Under the pieces are notes generated by a model. It did not search any database and was not told the origin of the DNA. It saw only the letters and a list, made by a program, of their open reading frames with translations. Positions 52,955-62,616 of a DNA stretch of 64,000 nucleotides are shown piece by piece (within the stretch, counting starts at the first letter, position 1; the number at the start of each line of letters is the position of its first letter). The stretch spans positions 1 to 64,000 of the forward strand of contig CAJXKY010000007.1 in the NCBI GenBank assembly GCA_913055675.1, written 5' to 3'. This DNA is from an uncultured Halanaerobiales bacterium. GTDB lineage: Bacteria; Bacillota; Halanaerobiia; Halanaerobiales; M55B127. A program made the translations under genes and the position numbers.

Positions 52955-54634
52955 ATGACAAAAAACTTAAAAATTCTATTCGTTTCTCCTGAAGTATCTC
53001 CTTTCATGAAGACGGGTGGATTGGCTGATGTAGCTGGTTCTTTACCGCGCGAACTTAAGAAAAAGGGTCATGATGTGAGGGTGGTAATGCCAGAATATAA
53101 AAAGATTCCAGATCGTTTCGTTAAGGGCTTTAAACATGTTACTGATTTTAGGATGAATATGGTCTGGCGAAATAAGTATGTGGGAGTTAATAAACTTGAA
53201 CACCAGGGTGTCCCTACCTACTTTATAGATAATAAATATTATTTCTTTAGAGAATCCTTATATGAAAATGATGATAAAGAAGAACAGTTTGCATTTTTTT
53301 CTAGAGCAGTTTTAGAAATGATAAATAAAATAGACTTCAAACCAGATATAATACACTGTAATGATTGGCAAACCGGACCTGTAAGTTTAATGTTAAAAGA
53401 TAATTATCAGGTATATGACTTCTATAGGGATATAAGGACCGTATTTTCAATTCATAATCTTGCCTATCAAGGTAAATTTGATCCGGGAATTGTAAGTGAT
53501 GTATTGGGAGTTTCAAACTACCATCTTAATTCAGGTAATATAAGACATGACAATATGGTTAATTACATGAAAACCGGTATTATGTATTCAGATATAATTA
53601 ATACCGTTAGTGAAACATATGCTGAGGAGATTAAGACAGAATATTATGGTGAAGGATTGGACTATATTTTAAGGATGAGAGACAATGATTTATATGGAGT
53701 TGTAAATGGTATAAATTATGATGATTTTGATCCTGCAACTGATGATTGTATTTATCATAATTATGATAAAAATAATATTGAAAAAAAGTACGAAAACAAA
53801 TTAAAATTGCAAAAGGAATTAGGCCTTGAACAAAACAAGGATATTCCAGTAATATCTATTATCTCACGCCTTGTAGAACAAAAAGGAATTGATCTTTTCC
53901 CAGCAGTATTTGAAGAAATGATGTCACAGGATTTGCAGTTTGTAATACTAGGAACAGGTCAAAATAGGTATGAAGATTTCTTTAGATATATTAATTCAAG
54001 TTATCCCGACAAAGTAAGCGCTAATATAACCTATGATGCAAAGCTTGCCCAAAAAATATATGCCGGGAGTGATATGTTTTTAATGCCTTCTAGATTTGAA
54101 CCCTGTGGATTAGGTCAGTTAATAAGTATGCGTTATGGTACAATTCCACTTGTTAAAGAAACGGGTGGGTTAAAAGATACTGTTATACCCTATAATGAAT
54201 ATGAAGATGAAGGTTATGGTTTTTCTTTTAGTAACTACAATGCTCATGATATGTTATATACAATAAAAAGAGCCCTTACTTTCTACCACCAAAAAGAAGT
54301 ATGGAATAAAATAGTGAAAAGGGCAATGGAACAAGATTTCAGTTGGAAAAAAGCTGCTAAAGCATATGAAGAACTTTACAATAAGATTTTAGTAGATAAA
54401 AGGGATAAGAAAGTAACGCAAACAAAGACCAAAAAAGGACATAATAAGATAAATATAAATGAGGCTAATCTAAAAGATTTAACCAAAATTAATGGTATAG
54501 GACCAGCTTATGCAGAAAGAATAATTAATTATAGAATTAATAAAGGAAAATTTACCACTAAATCAGAATTAATTAATATAAAAGGTATTGGTAAGGCAAA
54601 ATTTAATAAAATAAAAAATAAAATAATTACTTAA
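52955..54634 (+). CDS. glgA: Glycogen synthase with C-terminal helix-hairpin-helix domain
   Basis: 559 residues. Residues 1-480 are a full ADP-glucose-type GT5 glycogen synthase: K-T-G-G-L in FMKTGGLADVAGSLPREL, HCNDWQTG, FSIHNLAYQGKFDPG, SRLVEQKGIDL and the E-x7-E region FEPCGLGQLISMRYG. A basic linker (481-498) leads to residues 499-559, which look like a ComEA-type double helix-hairpin-helix: ININEANLKDLTKINGIGPAYA..., with hairpins NGIGPAYAERI and KGIGKAKFNKI. Such domains bind DNA backbones; I know of no such fusion in ordinary GlgA, which ends near residue 480. The frame is continuous with no sign of a sequencing join. Confidence 0.95.
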   Translation: MTKNLKILFVSPEVSPFMKTGGLADVAGSLPRELKKKGHDVRVVMPEYKKIPDRFVKGFKHVTDFRMNMVWRNKYVGVNKLEHQGVPTYFIDNKYYFFRESLYENDDKEEQFAFFSRAVLEMINKIDFKPDIIHCNDWQTGPVSLMLKDNYQVYDFYRDIRTVFSIHNLAYQGKFDPGIVSDVLGVSNYHLNSGNIRHDNMVNYMKTGIMYSDIINTVSETYAEEIKTEYYGEGLDYILRMRDNDLYGVVNGINYDDFDPATDDCIYHNYDKNNIEKKYENKLKLQKELGLEQNKDIPVISIISRLVEQKGIDLFPAVFEEMMSQDLQFVILGTGQNRYEDFFRYINSSYPDKVSANITYDAKLAQKIYAGSDMFLMPSRFEPCGLGQLISMRYGTIPLVKETGGLKDTVIPYNEYEDEGYGFSFSNYNAHDMLYTIKRALTFYHQKEVWNKIVKRAMEQDFSWKKAAKAYEELYNKILVDKRDKKVTQTKTKKGHNKININEANLKDLTKINGIGPAYAERIINYRINKGKFTTKSELINIKGIGKAKFNKIKNKIIT

Positions 54635-54649
54635 AAGAGGTGAAACTGT

Positions 54650-55519
54650 ATGCCAGATCTCTGGAGTCATATTATTGGTGGAGATATGGTGGTAGATGAA
54701 TTACAAGATCGAGGACTGAGTAATTTAATTTTAGAGTACAGAAACTACTATAATTTAGGAACACAAGGCCCTGATTTCTTTTTTTATAATGATTTTTGGC
54801 CTTGGATAAAGGAAAAAAGAGGCCCATCAATAGGGGCCATAATTCATACAAAAAGACAAGCAGACTTTGTTTTAGATGCATTTGACATATTGAAAGAGAA
54901 AAAAGGCTCTGCACAGTATCCTAAAACTCTTGCATATTTTATGGGGTTTATTACTCACTTAGTACTTGATAAAAAAATTCATGATATTATAGAACGGAAA
55001 ACTAATAACAGTAAAGAACACAAAAGATTTGAAATGGAACTTGATTGTATTTTAGTAGAAAACTATTATAACGAAAAGTGTTATAAATTAAAACCTAATG
55101 CTTATCTTGACATTGGTGATAATCTGGATGTATTAATCAAAGATATCTATTATCTTAATATAACAAAATTACATGAAGAAAATATAAACTTTAAGTTAAT
55201 TAATGATTCTTACCAAGATATGCTTAAAGCGCAAAACATTTTATACAGTCCATTTAAAGTCAAAGCATTTATCTTAGGCTTTTTTAAAAATTTTCTTTCC
55301 CTAGATTTAGATCAATATCTTTATGCTAAAATAGAAAATTATTTTCTTATAACCAAAAAAGAGTTAGATGAGGTAGAAAAAGTATTTCCTGAATTTGTCT
55401 CTATTAGTAAAGATTTAATAAAAGTTTTAAGTCTTTATCTCAAAGATAAAAGAGAAAGAAAAGATGTACAGAAAGTAGTAGAAGATCATTTTGGTGAAGG
55501 CTTTTTTGAAAGGAGATAA
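54650..55519 (+). CDS. Zinc-dependent phospholipase C-like protein
   Basis: 289 residues. The opening PDLWSHIIGGDMVVDEL, NLGTQGPDFFFYNDFWPW, IHTKRQADFV and the helix AYFMGFITHLVLDKKIHDIIE match the zinc-dependent PLC-like family, with metal ligands in the N-terminal His, the PDF Asp, and the TH-x3-D-x3-H pattern. No signal peptide, so it is probably intracellular, unlike secreted PLCs. GAGGTG precedes the ATG; it starts 15 bp after glgA and its stop lies four bases before the next start. True substrate unknown. Confidence 0.8.
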   Translation: MPDLWSHIIGGDMVVDELQDRGLSNLILEYRNYYNLGTQGPDFFFYNDFWPWIKEKRGPSIGAIIHTKRQADFVLDAFDILKEKKGSAQYPKTLAYFMGFITHLVLDKKIHDIIERKTNNSKEHKRFEMELDCILVENYYNEKCYKLKPNAYLDIGDNLDVLIKDIYYLNITKLHEENINFKLINDSYQDMLKAQNILYSPFKVKAFILGFFKNFLSLDLDQYLYAKIENYFLITKKELDEVEKVFPEFVSISKDLIKVLSLYLKDKRERKDVQKVVEDHFGEGFFERR

Positions 55520-55523
55520 AAAG

Positions 55524-57062
55524 ATGAAAAGTAAACTATTAACTTTTTCTATATTTCTATTAATTTCTATCTTTATATTATCGGTAGGTATTGTAGGGGC
55601 TCAGTCCGAAAAATTAAATGTTGCTTTAAGCGGTAAAGCTCAGACTTTAGATCCGGCATTTTTACAGAGGTCCATTTCTGAATGGCCAATCATGAATAGT
55701 ATTTTTTCTGGTTTAGTAAAGTATAAACCGGGAACATATGAAGTTATTCCAGATTTGGCTAAAGACTGGGAATTTTCTGAAGATAACACCAAGGTTACAT
55801 TTTATTTAAAAGAGGGAGTTGAATTTCAAAAAGGATATGGTGAAGTAACTGCAGAAGATGTGGAATTCAGTTTTGAGCGTATTATTGATCCTGATAATAA
55901 TTCGCCAGAAGCAAATTCTTTTTCTAAGTTAGAAGATGTGAAGGTAATTGATGATTATACAGTTCAATTAATACTAAGTGAACCAATGGCTAGATTATTC
56001 ACTTCCACTTTACCTTATAATGCAGGTTTGATTGTTTCTAAAAAGGCAGTCCAAGAAATGGGGAAAGATAAGTTTGCCAGTAATCCTGTGGGTAGTGGAC
56101 CCTATCAATTTGAAGAATGGAAAGTAAGTAATAATATTGTAGTTTCAAAATTTGAGGACTACTTTGGACAAAATGCTTATATGGAAAAAGTAGAATTTAT
56201 TCCTATGACTGAACAAATGTCACAAGAACTTGCTTTAAGATCAGGAGAAATAGATTTTGGAGAAGTAAGTTTAGAAAATTATGATAAAATCAAAGAAAAT
56301 GAAAATCTTAAAACCAATACAGCTCCTGACTTAGCTTTTCAGTTTATAGCTTTTAATGTAAAAAATGATCCGATGGATGACCCTAAACTTCGAGAGGCTT
56401 TAAGATATATTATAGATCCTGAAGAGATCTTGATTGGAGTATTTGCAGACCAAGCCGATTTAGCTTATTCATGGTTATTACCAGATATGTTAGGTTATAA
56501 AAAAATGCCTCACAAAAATATGGATGAAGTTGAAAGAGAGAAGGTGTTAACCCTTCTAGAAGAAGCTGGATATCCTAATGGTGAAGGCCTGACCTTAAAA
56601 TATGTAACTGATGCAAATGATGAAAGAAAAACAATTGCCACTTTAATTCAAGCTCAGTTAGCTGAATTTAATATAACACTTAACATTCAAGCAATGGAAA
56701 TTGGTCCTAAAATTGAAGCTTGGCAAGCAGGTGATTATCATATTACTTATTCTAGGTTTGGTAACACTGTGGATCCTGGATATTGTAGTCAGTGGTTTTT
56801 AAGCAGCCAAGTCGGCAAATGGAATCTAATGCATTGGTCAAATGAAGAATATGACCAGCTTTGGGAAGAAGCTGAAGTTACAGTTAATGAAGAAGAAAGA
56901 GCCAAATTATATCATAGGATGCAGGAGATTGTTCATGATTCTAATATAGCTATTTGGGTTACACATGGGGTAAAAACTCCTACTTGGAATAAGGATTTAA
57001 ATGTAACTTTAACACCATCCGGGGGGATTTTACCTTGGTTAGTTAAAAATGCAAATAACTAA
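55524..57062 (+). CDS. Peptide/nickel ABC transporter substrate-binding protein (family 5)
   Basis: 512 residues. Signal peptide about 1-25 (LLTFSIFLLISIFILSVGI, cleavage near GAQ-SEKL), no lipobox. The family-5 core includes TLDPAFLQRS, LAKDWEFSEDNTKVTFYLKEGVEF, TAEDVEFSFERIID and SNPVGSGPYQFEEW. ATG 55524 with AAAGGAG upstream is the start; the longer frame from 55491 overlaps the preceding gene. First gene of a complete five-gene importer. Ligand (peptide, nickel chelate or opine) unknown. Confidence 0.92.
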   Translation: MKSKLLTFSIFLLISIFILSVGIVGAQSEKLNVALSGKAQTLDPAFLQRSISEWPIMNSIFSGLVKYKPGTYEVIPDLAKDWEFSEDNTKVTFYLKEGVEFQKGYGEVTAEDVEFSFERIIDPDNNSPEANSFSKLEDVKVIDDYTVQLILSEPMARLFTSTLPYNAGLIVSKKAVQEMGKDKFASNPVGSGPYQFEEWKVSNNIVVSKFEDYFGQNAYMEKVEFIPMTEQMSQELALRSGEIDFGEVSLENYDKIKENENLKTNTAPDLAFQFIAFNVKNDPMDDPKLREALRYIIDPEEILIGVFADQADLAYSWLLPDMLGYKKMPHKNMDEVEREKVLTLLEEAGYPNGEGLTLKYVTDANDERKTIATLIQAQLAEFNITLNIQAMEIGPKIEAWQAGDYHITYSRFGNTVDPGYCSQWFLSSQVGKWNLMHWSNEEYDQLWEEAEVTVNEEERAKLYHRMQEIVHDSNIAIWVTHGVKTPTWNKDLNVTLTPSGGILPWLVKNANN

Positions 57063-57073
57063 GGAGAATTAAG

Positions 57074-58012
57074 ATGTTAATATATACTGTAAAAAGATTA
57101 TTACTATTAATACCAACTTTAATAGCTGTTTTATTATTACTCTTTAGTTTGAGTTATTTACTACCTGGAGAACCAGCTGAAATAATTTTGGGACCACGAG
57201 CAACTCCTGAAATGGCAGAAGATTTAAATCAAAGATTAGGGTTGGATAAACCTTGGTATGTTAGTTTTTATCTTTATTTAAAGCAGATAGTATCTGGTGA
57301 TTTGGGGACTTCAATATTTAGGGAAGTCCCCGTTTTCCAGGCAGTTATGGGTGTTTTACCATACACCCTTGCTCTTACTTTTACAGGTATGGGCTTTGCG
57401 GTATTGGTTGGGATAACGATCGGATTAACAGCGGCAAATTTTGAGAATACGATTTGGGATAGCATATTAGGAATTTTCTCATTTATCTGTGCTTCAACTC
57501 CTACTTATGTGGCTGCTGTATTAATTCTATTGTTTTTTTCTATTAGATTAAATCTTTTACCTGTTATGGGTGCCGGTGAAGGAGGTATATTTAGCTCTCT
57601 TCATCATTTGATTGGGCCAGCGATTGCTCTTTCAGTTGGTTGGACAGGCTATATTGCAAGATTGACTAGAAGTTCTATGTTGGAAACTATTAATGAAGAT
57701 TATATAACTACTTCTCAATCCTTTGGACTTCCAAAATCTTTTATTTATTATAGATATGCATTAAAAAAAGCCATTAAACCGATAGTTGCTGTGGTCGGAT
57801 TAGGAATAGGAAGATTATTAGGGGGAGCCTTATTTGTAGAAGTTATTTTCACTAGACCTGGTTTAGGAAGATTAACGGTTGACGCTATTTTTGAAAGAGA
57901 TTTACCTATGGTAAGAGGTGGTGTCTTGGTAGCCGCCTTTTTATTTGTGATAGCTAATTTAATAGCTGATCTTTCTTATGCATATTTAGATCCGAGAATA
58001 AGGAATAAGTAG
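57074..58012 (+). CDS. Peptide/nickel ABC transporter permease, DppB type
   Basis: 312 residues, six helices. YTVKRLLLLIPTLIAVLLLLFSLSYLLPGEPAEIILG is the classical start (key LPG-EPA), GLDKPWYVSFYLYLKQIVSGDLGTSIF follows, and the coupling loop is RLTRSSMLETINEDYITTSQSFGL. It ends LSYAYLDPRIRNK. AAGGAG before the ATG; 11 bp after the binding protein. Confidence 0.93.
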   Translation: MLIYTVKRLLLLIPTLIAVLLLLFSLSYLLPGEPAEIILGPRATPEMAEDLNQRLGLDKPWYVSFYLYLKQIVSGDLGTSIFREVPVFQAVMGVLPYTLALTFTGMGFAVLVGITIGLTAANFENTIWDSILGIFSFICASTPTYVAAVLILLFFSIRLNLLPVMGAGEGGIFSSLHHLIGPAIALSVGWTGYIARLTRSSMLETINEDYITTSQSFGLPKSFIYYRYALKKAIKPIVAVVGLGIGRLLGGALFVEVIFTRPGLGRLTVDAIFERDLPMVRGGVLVAAFLFVIANLIADLSYAYLDPRIRNK

Positions 58013-58023
58013 GAGATAAAATA

Positions 58024-58893
58024 ATGAATAAATATATCTATATCAAACAAAAATTTAATTGGGTTTTAGAAAGAATGGTTGGTGATTATAGGTTCTATCT
58101 AGCTGGATTTATAATTGCCTTGTTTTTTTTAATGGCAATATTAGGACCGTATATTGCACCACATGATCCATATAAAACAGATGTAAGAAGCAGGTTGGAA
58201 GCACCTTCACTTGAGCATCCGGCAGGTACTGATAGTATCGGCCGAGATACTTTAAGTAGGCTGATTTATGCAGCTCGACCTGCTTTTTATGTTGCGTTTG
58301 GTGGCCTATTTATTTCTATTATAATAGGAATGATTTTAGGCTCGGTCGCTGCTTATTCAGGTGGGTTCCTTGATAATATTATCATATTTTTCTTTGATGT
58401 AATCAGGGCCTTTCCTCCGATAATATTAATTTTAGTCTTAGTAGCTATAGTCGGACCATCTCTACAAAGTTTGATCATAATTTTAGGAGTAACAATTATG
58501 CCCAGGTATGGAAGAGTAGTTCGTGCAGAAACTTTATCAGTAAAAGAAGAAGAATATGTTTCAGTAGCTAAAAGTATGGGAGCTTCGACCTATAAGATAA
58601 TTTCTTTTCACATCATACCAAATATTTTTGCCTCAGTATTAGTATTAGCAGGTATGGATGTAGCATCCATGATAATGTGGGAAGCCGGTCTATCATTTTT
58701 AGGTTTAGGAGTTCAACCTCCCAAAACTAGTTGGGGTGTTATGCTGCAAGAAGGTTACCAATATATTGAGAAGGCTCCAATGATGCTGATTGCTCCTGCT
58801 TTAGCTATAATACTAACAATGATGGGCTTTTCTTTACTAGCAGAAAGTTTAAGAAATGCTCTTAATCCTAAGTCAGAGAAGGAGGAGAGCTAA
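58024..58893 (+). CDS. Peptide/nickel ABC transporter permease, DppC type
   Basis: 289 residues. Helix 1 near residues 22-44, GTDSIGRDTLSRLIYAAR, coupling loop VKEEEYVSVAKSMGASTYKIISFHIIPN, and the closing LLAESLRNALNPK. AGGAGA precedes the ATG 11 bp after the DppB-type gene. The next gene starts one base past its stop. Confidence 0.93.
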   Translation: MNKYIYIKQKFNWVLERMVGDYRFYLAGFIIALFFLMAILGPYIAPHDPYKTDVRSRLEAPSLEHPAGTDSIGRDTLSRLIYAARPAFYVAFGGLFISIIIGMILGSVAAYSGGFLDNIIIFFFDVIRAFPPIILILVLVAIVGPSLQSLIIILGVTIMPRYGRVVRAETLSVKEEEYVSVAKSMGASTYKIISFHIIPNIFASVLVLAGMDVASMIMWEAGLSFLGLGVQPPKTSWGVMLQEGYQYIEKAPMMLIAPALAIILTMMGFSLLAESLRNALNPKSEKEES

Positions 58894-58894
58894 T

Positions 58895-59875
58895 TTGGAT
58901 AATATCCTAAAAATAGATAAGCTAAAAATAGTATACAGAAAACGAAAAAAAGATTTCTTGGCCCTTGATTGTGTAAATTTAGAATTAAAAAAAGGAGAGG
59001 TTCTGGGTATTGTAGGAGAAAGCGGAAGTGGTAAATCCACTTTAGGTCTTTCGGTTATGAGACTTTTGCCTCCCCAGGCCAAAATTCAAAATGGTAACAT
59101 ATATTTTAAAGGACAAAACATAAGTAAAATAAAAGAGGGTGAGTTCAATAAAGAGATGCGTGGTAAAGAGATAACATATATTCCCCAAAATCCCCAGAAT
59201 TCACTAAACCCTGTTTTTACAGTTGGCCGGCAATTAAAAGACATTATTAGATATAGAGCTAAAGATAATTTGGGCAACCAAACTATTGATGAAACAGCAG
59301 TTAAAATAATGACCGAGATGGGGGTTGCCGCCGCCGAAAAAAGATTAGATGAATATCCCCATCAATTTAGTGGAGGAATGAAACAAAGAGTATTACTTTC
59401 GATGGCTTTTGTTACTAACCCCACTTTATTAATTGCAGATGAACCTACAACAGCTCTAGATGTAACGGTAGAAGCACAAATATTAGGTTTGTTGGAGGAA
59501 CTAATAGAAGAGTATCAGTCCTCAATTATATATATAACCCATGATCTGGGTGTTGTTTCAGAGATTGCTGATAGAGTTGCTGTTTTTTATGCAGGTAGAG
59601 TTATAGAAATAAATAATAGGTATAATATTTTTAATAATCCAAAACATCCTTATACAGAAGCCTTGATTGAATGCTTACCCGGTGATAAAAAAGAGGAAAA
59701 GTTAACTGTAATTCCTGGAGAAATACCAGATCTTTCAGATCTACCTTTAGGTTGTAATTTTCATCCTCGCTGCAAGTATGCAAAAGAAAAATGCCAAAAA
59801 GAAATTCCAGACTTATTTCAAGTAAATGAACACGGTAAGTCAGCTTGTTTTTATCATGAAGAAGTAGGGAGATAA
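58895..59875 (+). CDS. Peptide ABC transporter ATPase, DppD type
   Basis: 326 residues. Walker A GESGSGKST, Q-loop YIPQNPQNSLNP, signature FSGGMKQRVLLSMAF, Walker B LLIADEPTTALDVT, H-loop YITHDLGVV, and the C-terminal oligopeptide domain GCNFHPRCKYAKEKC, where the cysteines can hold a [4Fe-4S] cluster. I use TTG 58895 with AAGGAGGAG upstream; the longer frame overlaps the DppC gene. Overlaps the next gene by one base (TAATG). Confidence 0.93.
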   Translation: MDNILKIDKLKIVYRKRKKDFLALDCVNLELKKGEVLGIVGESGSGKSTLGLSVMRLLPPQAKIQNGNIYFKGQNISKIKEGEFNKEMRGKEITYIPQNPQNSLNPVFTVGRQLKDIIRYRAKDNLGNQTIDETAVKIMTEMGVAAAEKRLDEYPHQFSGGMKQRVLLSMAFVTNPTLLIADEPTTALDVTVEAQILGLLEELIEEYQSSIIYITHDLGVVSEIADRVAVFYAGRVIEINNRYNIFNNPKHPYTEALIECLPGDKKEEKLTVIPGEIPDLSDLPLGCNFHPRCKYAKEKCQKEIPDLFQVNEHGKSACFYHEEVGR

Positions 59876-60858
59876 TGATGAATATAATAGAAGTTAGAGA
59901 TTTGCAAAAATATTTTTATAAAAAAAATGGTATTTTACATAAAATTTTTGGTGTAGGACCTCAAATAATACAGGCTGTAGACCAGGTTTCATTTAATATT
60001 GAAAAAGGTAATACAATGGCATTGGTTGGAGAGTCTGGATGCGGTAAGACTACCGTAGCGCGCCTTATATTAAATTTAATTGAGTTAGATGAGGGTGGAA
60101 TATTTTTTAAAGGAAAAGAGCTAAATGAGATGAGTGAAAAAGAGTATAATGATTATCGGAAAAATGCTGCTTTTATAGCCCAAGATTTTCGTTCCTCCTT
60201 GAACCCAAGAAAGCTAGTAGGTGAAATTTTAGCTGAACCATTTCGTATTCATCCCGGTGTAGTAGATAAAGGAAATGAAGAGAAACGAATTAAAAAAATT
60301 CTTGAGTTGGTTGGTCTCAATGAAAAAAGCCTATTAAAATTCCCTCATGAATTTTCAGGAGGACAGGCAAGAAGAATAGGTGTGGCAAGGGCTTTAATGC
60401 TAAATCCTGAATTTATAGTTTGTGATGAACCCACTTCTGGATTAGATTTATCAATTAGTGCCTCTATTATAAATTTAATGAAAGAGTTAAGAGATGAATT
60501 TGATTTAACGTATTTATGGATTTCCCATAACTTAAATGTAGTTAATTATATAAGTGATTATGTAGGTGTTATGTATTTAGGAAGAATTATAGAGACTGGC
60601 AAATCTAGGGCTTTATTTAATAATCCGACCCATCCCTATACAGAAGCTTTAATTGAATCAGTGCCTTCATTTTCACAAGAAAAGAAAAAAATCAAAAGAA
60701 AAACTTTGGAGGGAGAAGTACCGAGTCCTATAGATCCACCTAGTGGTTGTTCATTTCACCCTCGTTGCAAATATAGCAAGCAAAAGTGCAAAGAAGTAAC
60801 TCCTAAGCTTGAAATAAAAAAAGGAGAAAGAAAAGCGGCCTGCCATTTTCCATTATAA
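59875..60858 (+). CDS. Peptide ABC transporter ATPase, DppF type
   Basis: 327 residues. Walker A GESGCGKTTVARLI, Q-loop FIAQDFRSSLNPR, signature FSGGQARRIGVARALML, Walker B FIVCDEPTSGLDLS, H-loop WISHNLNVV, and a C-terminal GCSFHPRCKYSKQKC cluster motif. The N-terminal KIFGVGPQIIQAVDQVSF region is the DppF form. Last gene of the importer; no clear hairpin terminator follows. Confidence 0.93.
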   Translation: MMNIIEVRDLQKYFYKKNGILHKIFGVGPQIIQAVDQVSFNIEKGNTMALVGESGCGKTTVARLILNLIELDEGGIFFKGKELNEMSEKEYNDYRKNAAFIAQDFRSSLNPRKLVGEILAEPFRIHPGVVDKGNEEKRIKKILELVGLNEKSLLKFPHEFSGGQARRIGVARALMLNPEFIVCDEPTSGLDLSISASIINLMKELRDEFDLTYLWISHNLNVVNYISDYVGVMYLGRIIETGKSRALFNNPTHPYTEALIESVPSFSQEKKKIKRKTLEGEVPSPIDPPSGCSFHPRCKYSKQKCKEVTPKLEIKKGERKAACHFPL

Positions 60859-60994
60859 TTCTACAATCTTTTGCTATAATAATAATTAATCTTATAATAA
60901 AAACAAAAGAATTCTTTGAATATTCATAAATTTTAAGATAGAAACATTGGCTTTATTATAATGTTTCAAGTTAAAAAAATGGGGAGGAATAAGG

Positions 60995-61582
60995 ATGTGT
61001 GGCAGATATTTTTTGAACATTGCTCTTGATGAGTTAGAAAATAGATATGGTATTAACTCTATACCCGAGGAATTAAAAGACCATCAGGGAGAAATGTTTC
61101 CTTCAAATAAAGCCCCGGTTTTGTTTAAGCAGGAAAGTAATAAAAAGATGGGATTAATGAACTGGGGGTTTAGTGCATCTTATACTAATAGTTTGGTAAT
61201 TAATGCCCGAGGTGAAACTGTGCATAAAAAGAATTTATTTAAAGAATCATTTCATCGGAGAAGATGTATAATTCCTGCAAATGGGTTTTTTGAGTGGGAA
61301 GATGGAAATGGAGACAAAATAAAACATTTTATTGAAATAAATAATGAAGATATTATTTCTCTAGCAGGTATTTATGATCAATTTAAAATAGATGGAGAAA
61401 AAAGATTATCCTTTTGTATTTTAACTAAAGACGCTCCTCAGGAATTAAAAAATATACATGATCGTATACCAGTGATTATCAAAAGAGAGTATGAAGATGA
61501 ATGGTTAGAAGAAAAATTCACACCTCGAATTTTTGATTATTTAAGTCCAAAAGGTTTTGATTTTCAAAAAAAATGTAAATGA
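60995..61582 (+). CDS. SRAP-domain protein (YedK/HMCES family)
   Basis: 195 residues. The catalytic Cys2 is in MCGRYF, the conserved Asn/Glu in INARGETV and ANGFFEWE, and His in IHDRIPVII. These proteins form covalent links to abasic sites in single-stranded DNA and shield them. The start at MCGR is fixed because the Met must be removed to free Cys2. GGGAGG precedes the ATG. Monocistronic. Confidence 0.94.
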   Translation: MCGRYFLNIALDELENRYGINSIPEELKDHQGEMFPSNKAPVLFKQESNKKMGLMNWGFSASYTNSLVINARGETVHKKNLFKESFHRRRCIIPANGFFEWEDGNGDKIKHFIEINNEDIISLAGIYDQFKIDGEKRLSFCILTKDAPQELKNIHDRIPVIIKREYEDEWLEEKFTPRIFDYLSPKGFDFQKKCK

Positions 61583-61706
61583 AAATATTCACTTATGTCT
61601 GAAAATTTAAAAAAATAGCAGGAATTATTGTATACAGTATTGAATAAATATATACAAGAGTCGATTTAATATTTAAAGAAGAGAAAAATAAGGAGGAGAG
61701 ATTAAA

Positions 61707-62441
61707 TTGAAAAAACTCTTAATAATTGTTTTAACCTTTTCATTAATTTTTGCTTTTAGTGCGATTGGTTTAGCACAATCCTATACTGTGGGGACTAGTG
61801 CTGGATTTCCACCTTTTGAGTATGTAGAAGATGGAGAAATTGTTGGTTTTGATATTGATTTAATGAAAGCTATTGGAGAAGAAATGGGTTTTGAAGTGAC
61901 ATTTGAAGATATTGCTTTTGATTCTTTAATTCCAGCTCTAAAAACTGGTAATATTGATATCGTAGCAGCTGGTATGACAATAACAGAAAAAAGAGAAGAA
62001 GCTGTAGACTTTACAAACTCATATTATTCAGCTAACCAAAGTATAGTTGTACAAGAAGGATCTGATAGTAATATAAGTGTATTATATGGAGATCATGATA
62101 TAAGTGTTCAAACCGGTACAACCGGTGATTTATGGGTTACAGAGAATTTAGCAGATAAAGGTATATTAACTGGTAAAATTAAAAGATATGATACCTTTGT
62201 ACTTAGTGTAAGTGATCTTGTAAACGGTAATGTAGATGCTGTAGTTTTAGATAGTCCTGTAGCAGAAAGATTTTCTGAAACCAGAGATGTACAGATAGTT
62301 GGTAACATCATAACTGGAGAAAATTATGGCTTAGCAGTTGATGATGGTAATACTGAATTATTAGAAACCTTAAACGAAGGTCTAAGAAAAATCAGAGAAT
62401 CAGGCAGGATGCAAGAAATAATAGCTAAACATTTCGAATAA
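61707..62441 (+). CDS. Amino-acid ABC transporter substrate-binding protein (family 3), solitary
   Basis: 244 residues. Signal peptide about 1-22 (LLIIVLTFSLIFAFSAI, cleavage near GLA-QSY), no lipobox. GTSAGFPPFEYVEDGEIVGFDIDLMKAIGEEMG and IVAAGMTITEKREEAVDFTNSYY are the polar-amino-acid binding motifs. TTG start with AGGAGGAG upstream. No permease or ATPase gene is adjacent, and a terminator follows, so its membrane partners must be elsewhere. Confidence 0.92.
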   Translation: MKKLLIIVLTFSLIFAFSAIGLAQSYTVGTSAGFPPFEYVEDGEIVGFDIDLMKAIGEEMGFEVTFEDIAFDSLIPALKTGNIDIVAAGMTITEKREEAVDFTNSYYSANQSIVVQEGSDSNISVLYGDHDISVQTGTTGDLWVTENLADKGILTGKIKRYDTFVLSVSDLVNGNVDAVVLDSPVAERFSETRDVQIVGNIITGENYGLAVDDGNTELLETLNEGLRKIRESGRMQEIIAKHFE

Positions 62442-62472
62442 TATTTGACTAAATATTATTCACATATTTATT

Positions 62473-62513
62473 AACAGTCCTCCCTTAATTTTTTGGGAGG
62501 ACTGTTTATTTTT
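62473..62513 (+). terminator. Rho-independent terminator after the amino-acid binding protein
   Basis: AACAGTCCTCCC (62473-62484) and GGGAGGACTGTT (62495-62506) form a perfect 12-bp stem with a T-rich tail. Confidence 0.95.
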
Positions 62514-62616
62514 GTTTATCCTTCCATACTCGAATTCCCTTCTCTGCCGATCTACCAACTACATAATCTTCACCCATAATTTTAAAACTATTTTTAAGTA
62601 GGATGTTATGGCAACT
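62506..62616 (-). pseudogene. Possible C-terminal gene remnant
   Basis: A minus-strand frame of 36 codons ends in TAA and reads ...ILLKNSFKIMGEDYVVGRSAEKG..., with coding-like composition but no promoter, ribosome site or family that I can name. It overlaps the terminator. It may be the tail of a decayed gene. Confidence 0.3.
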
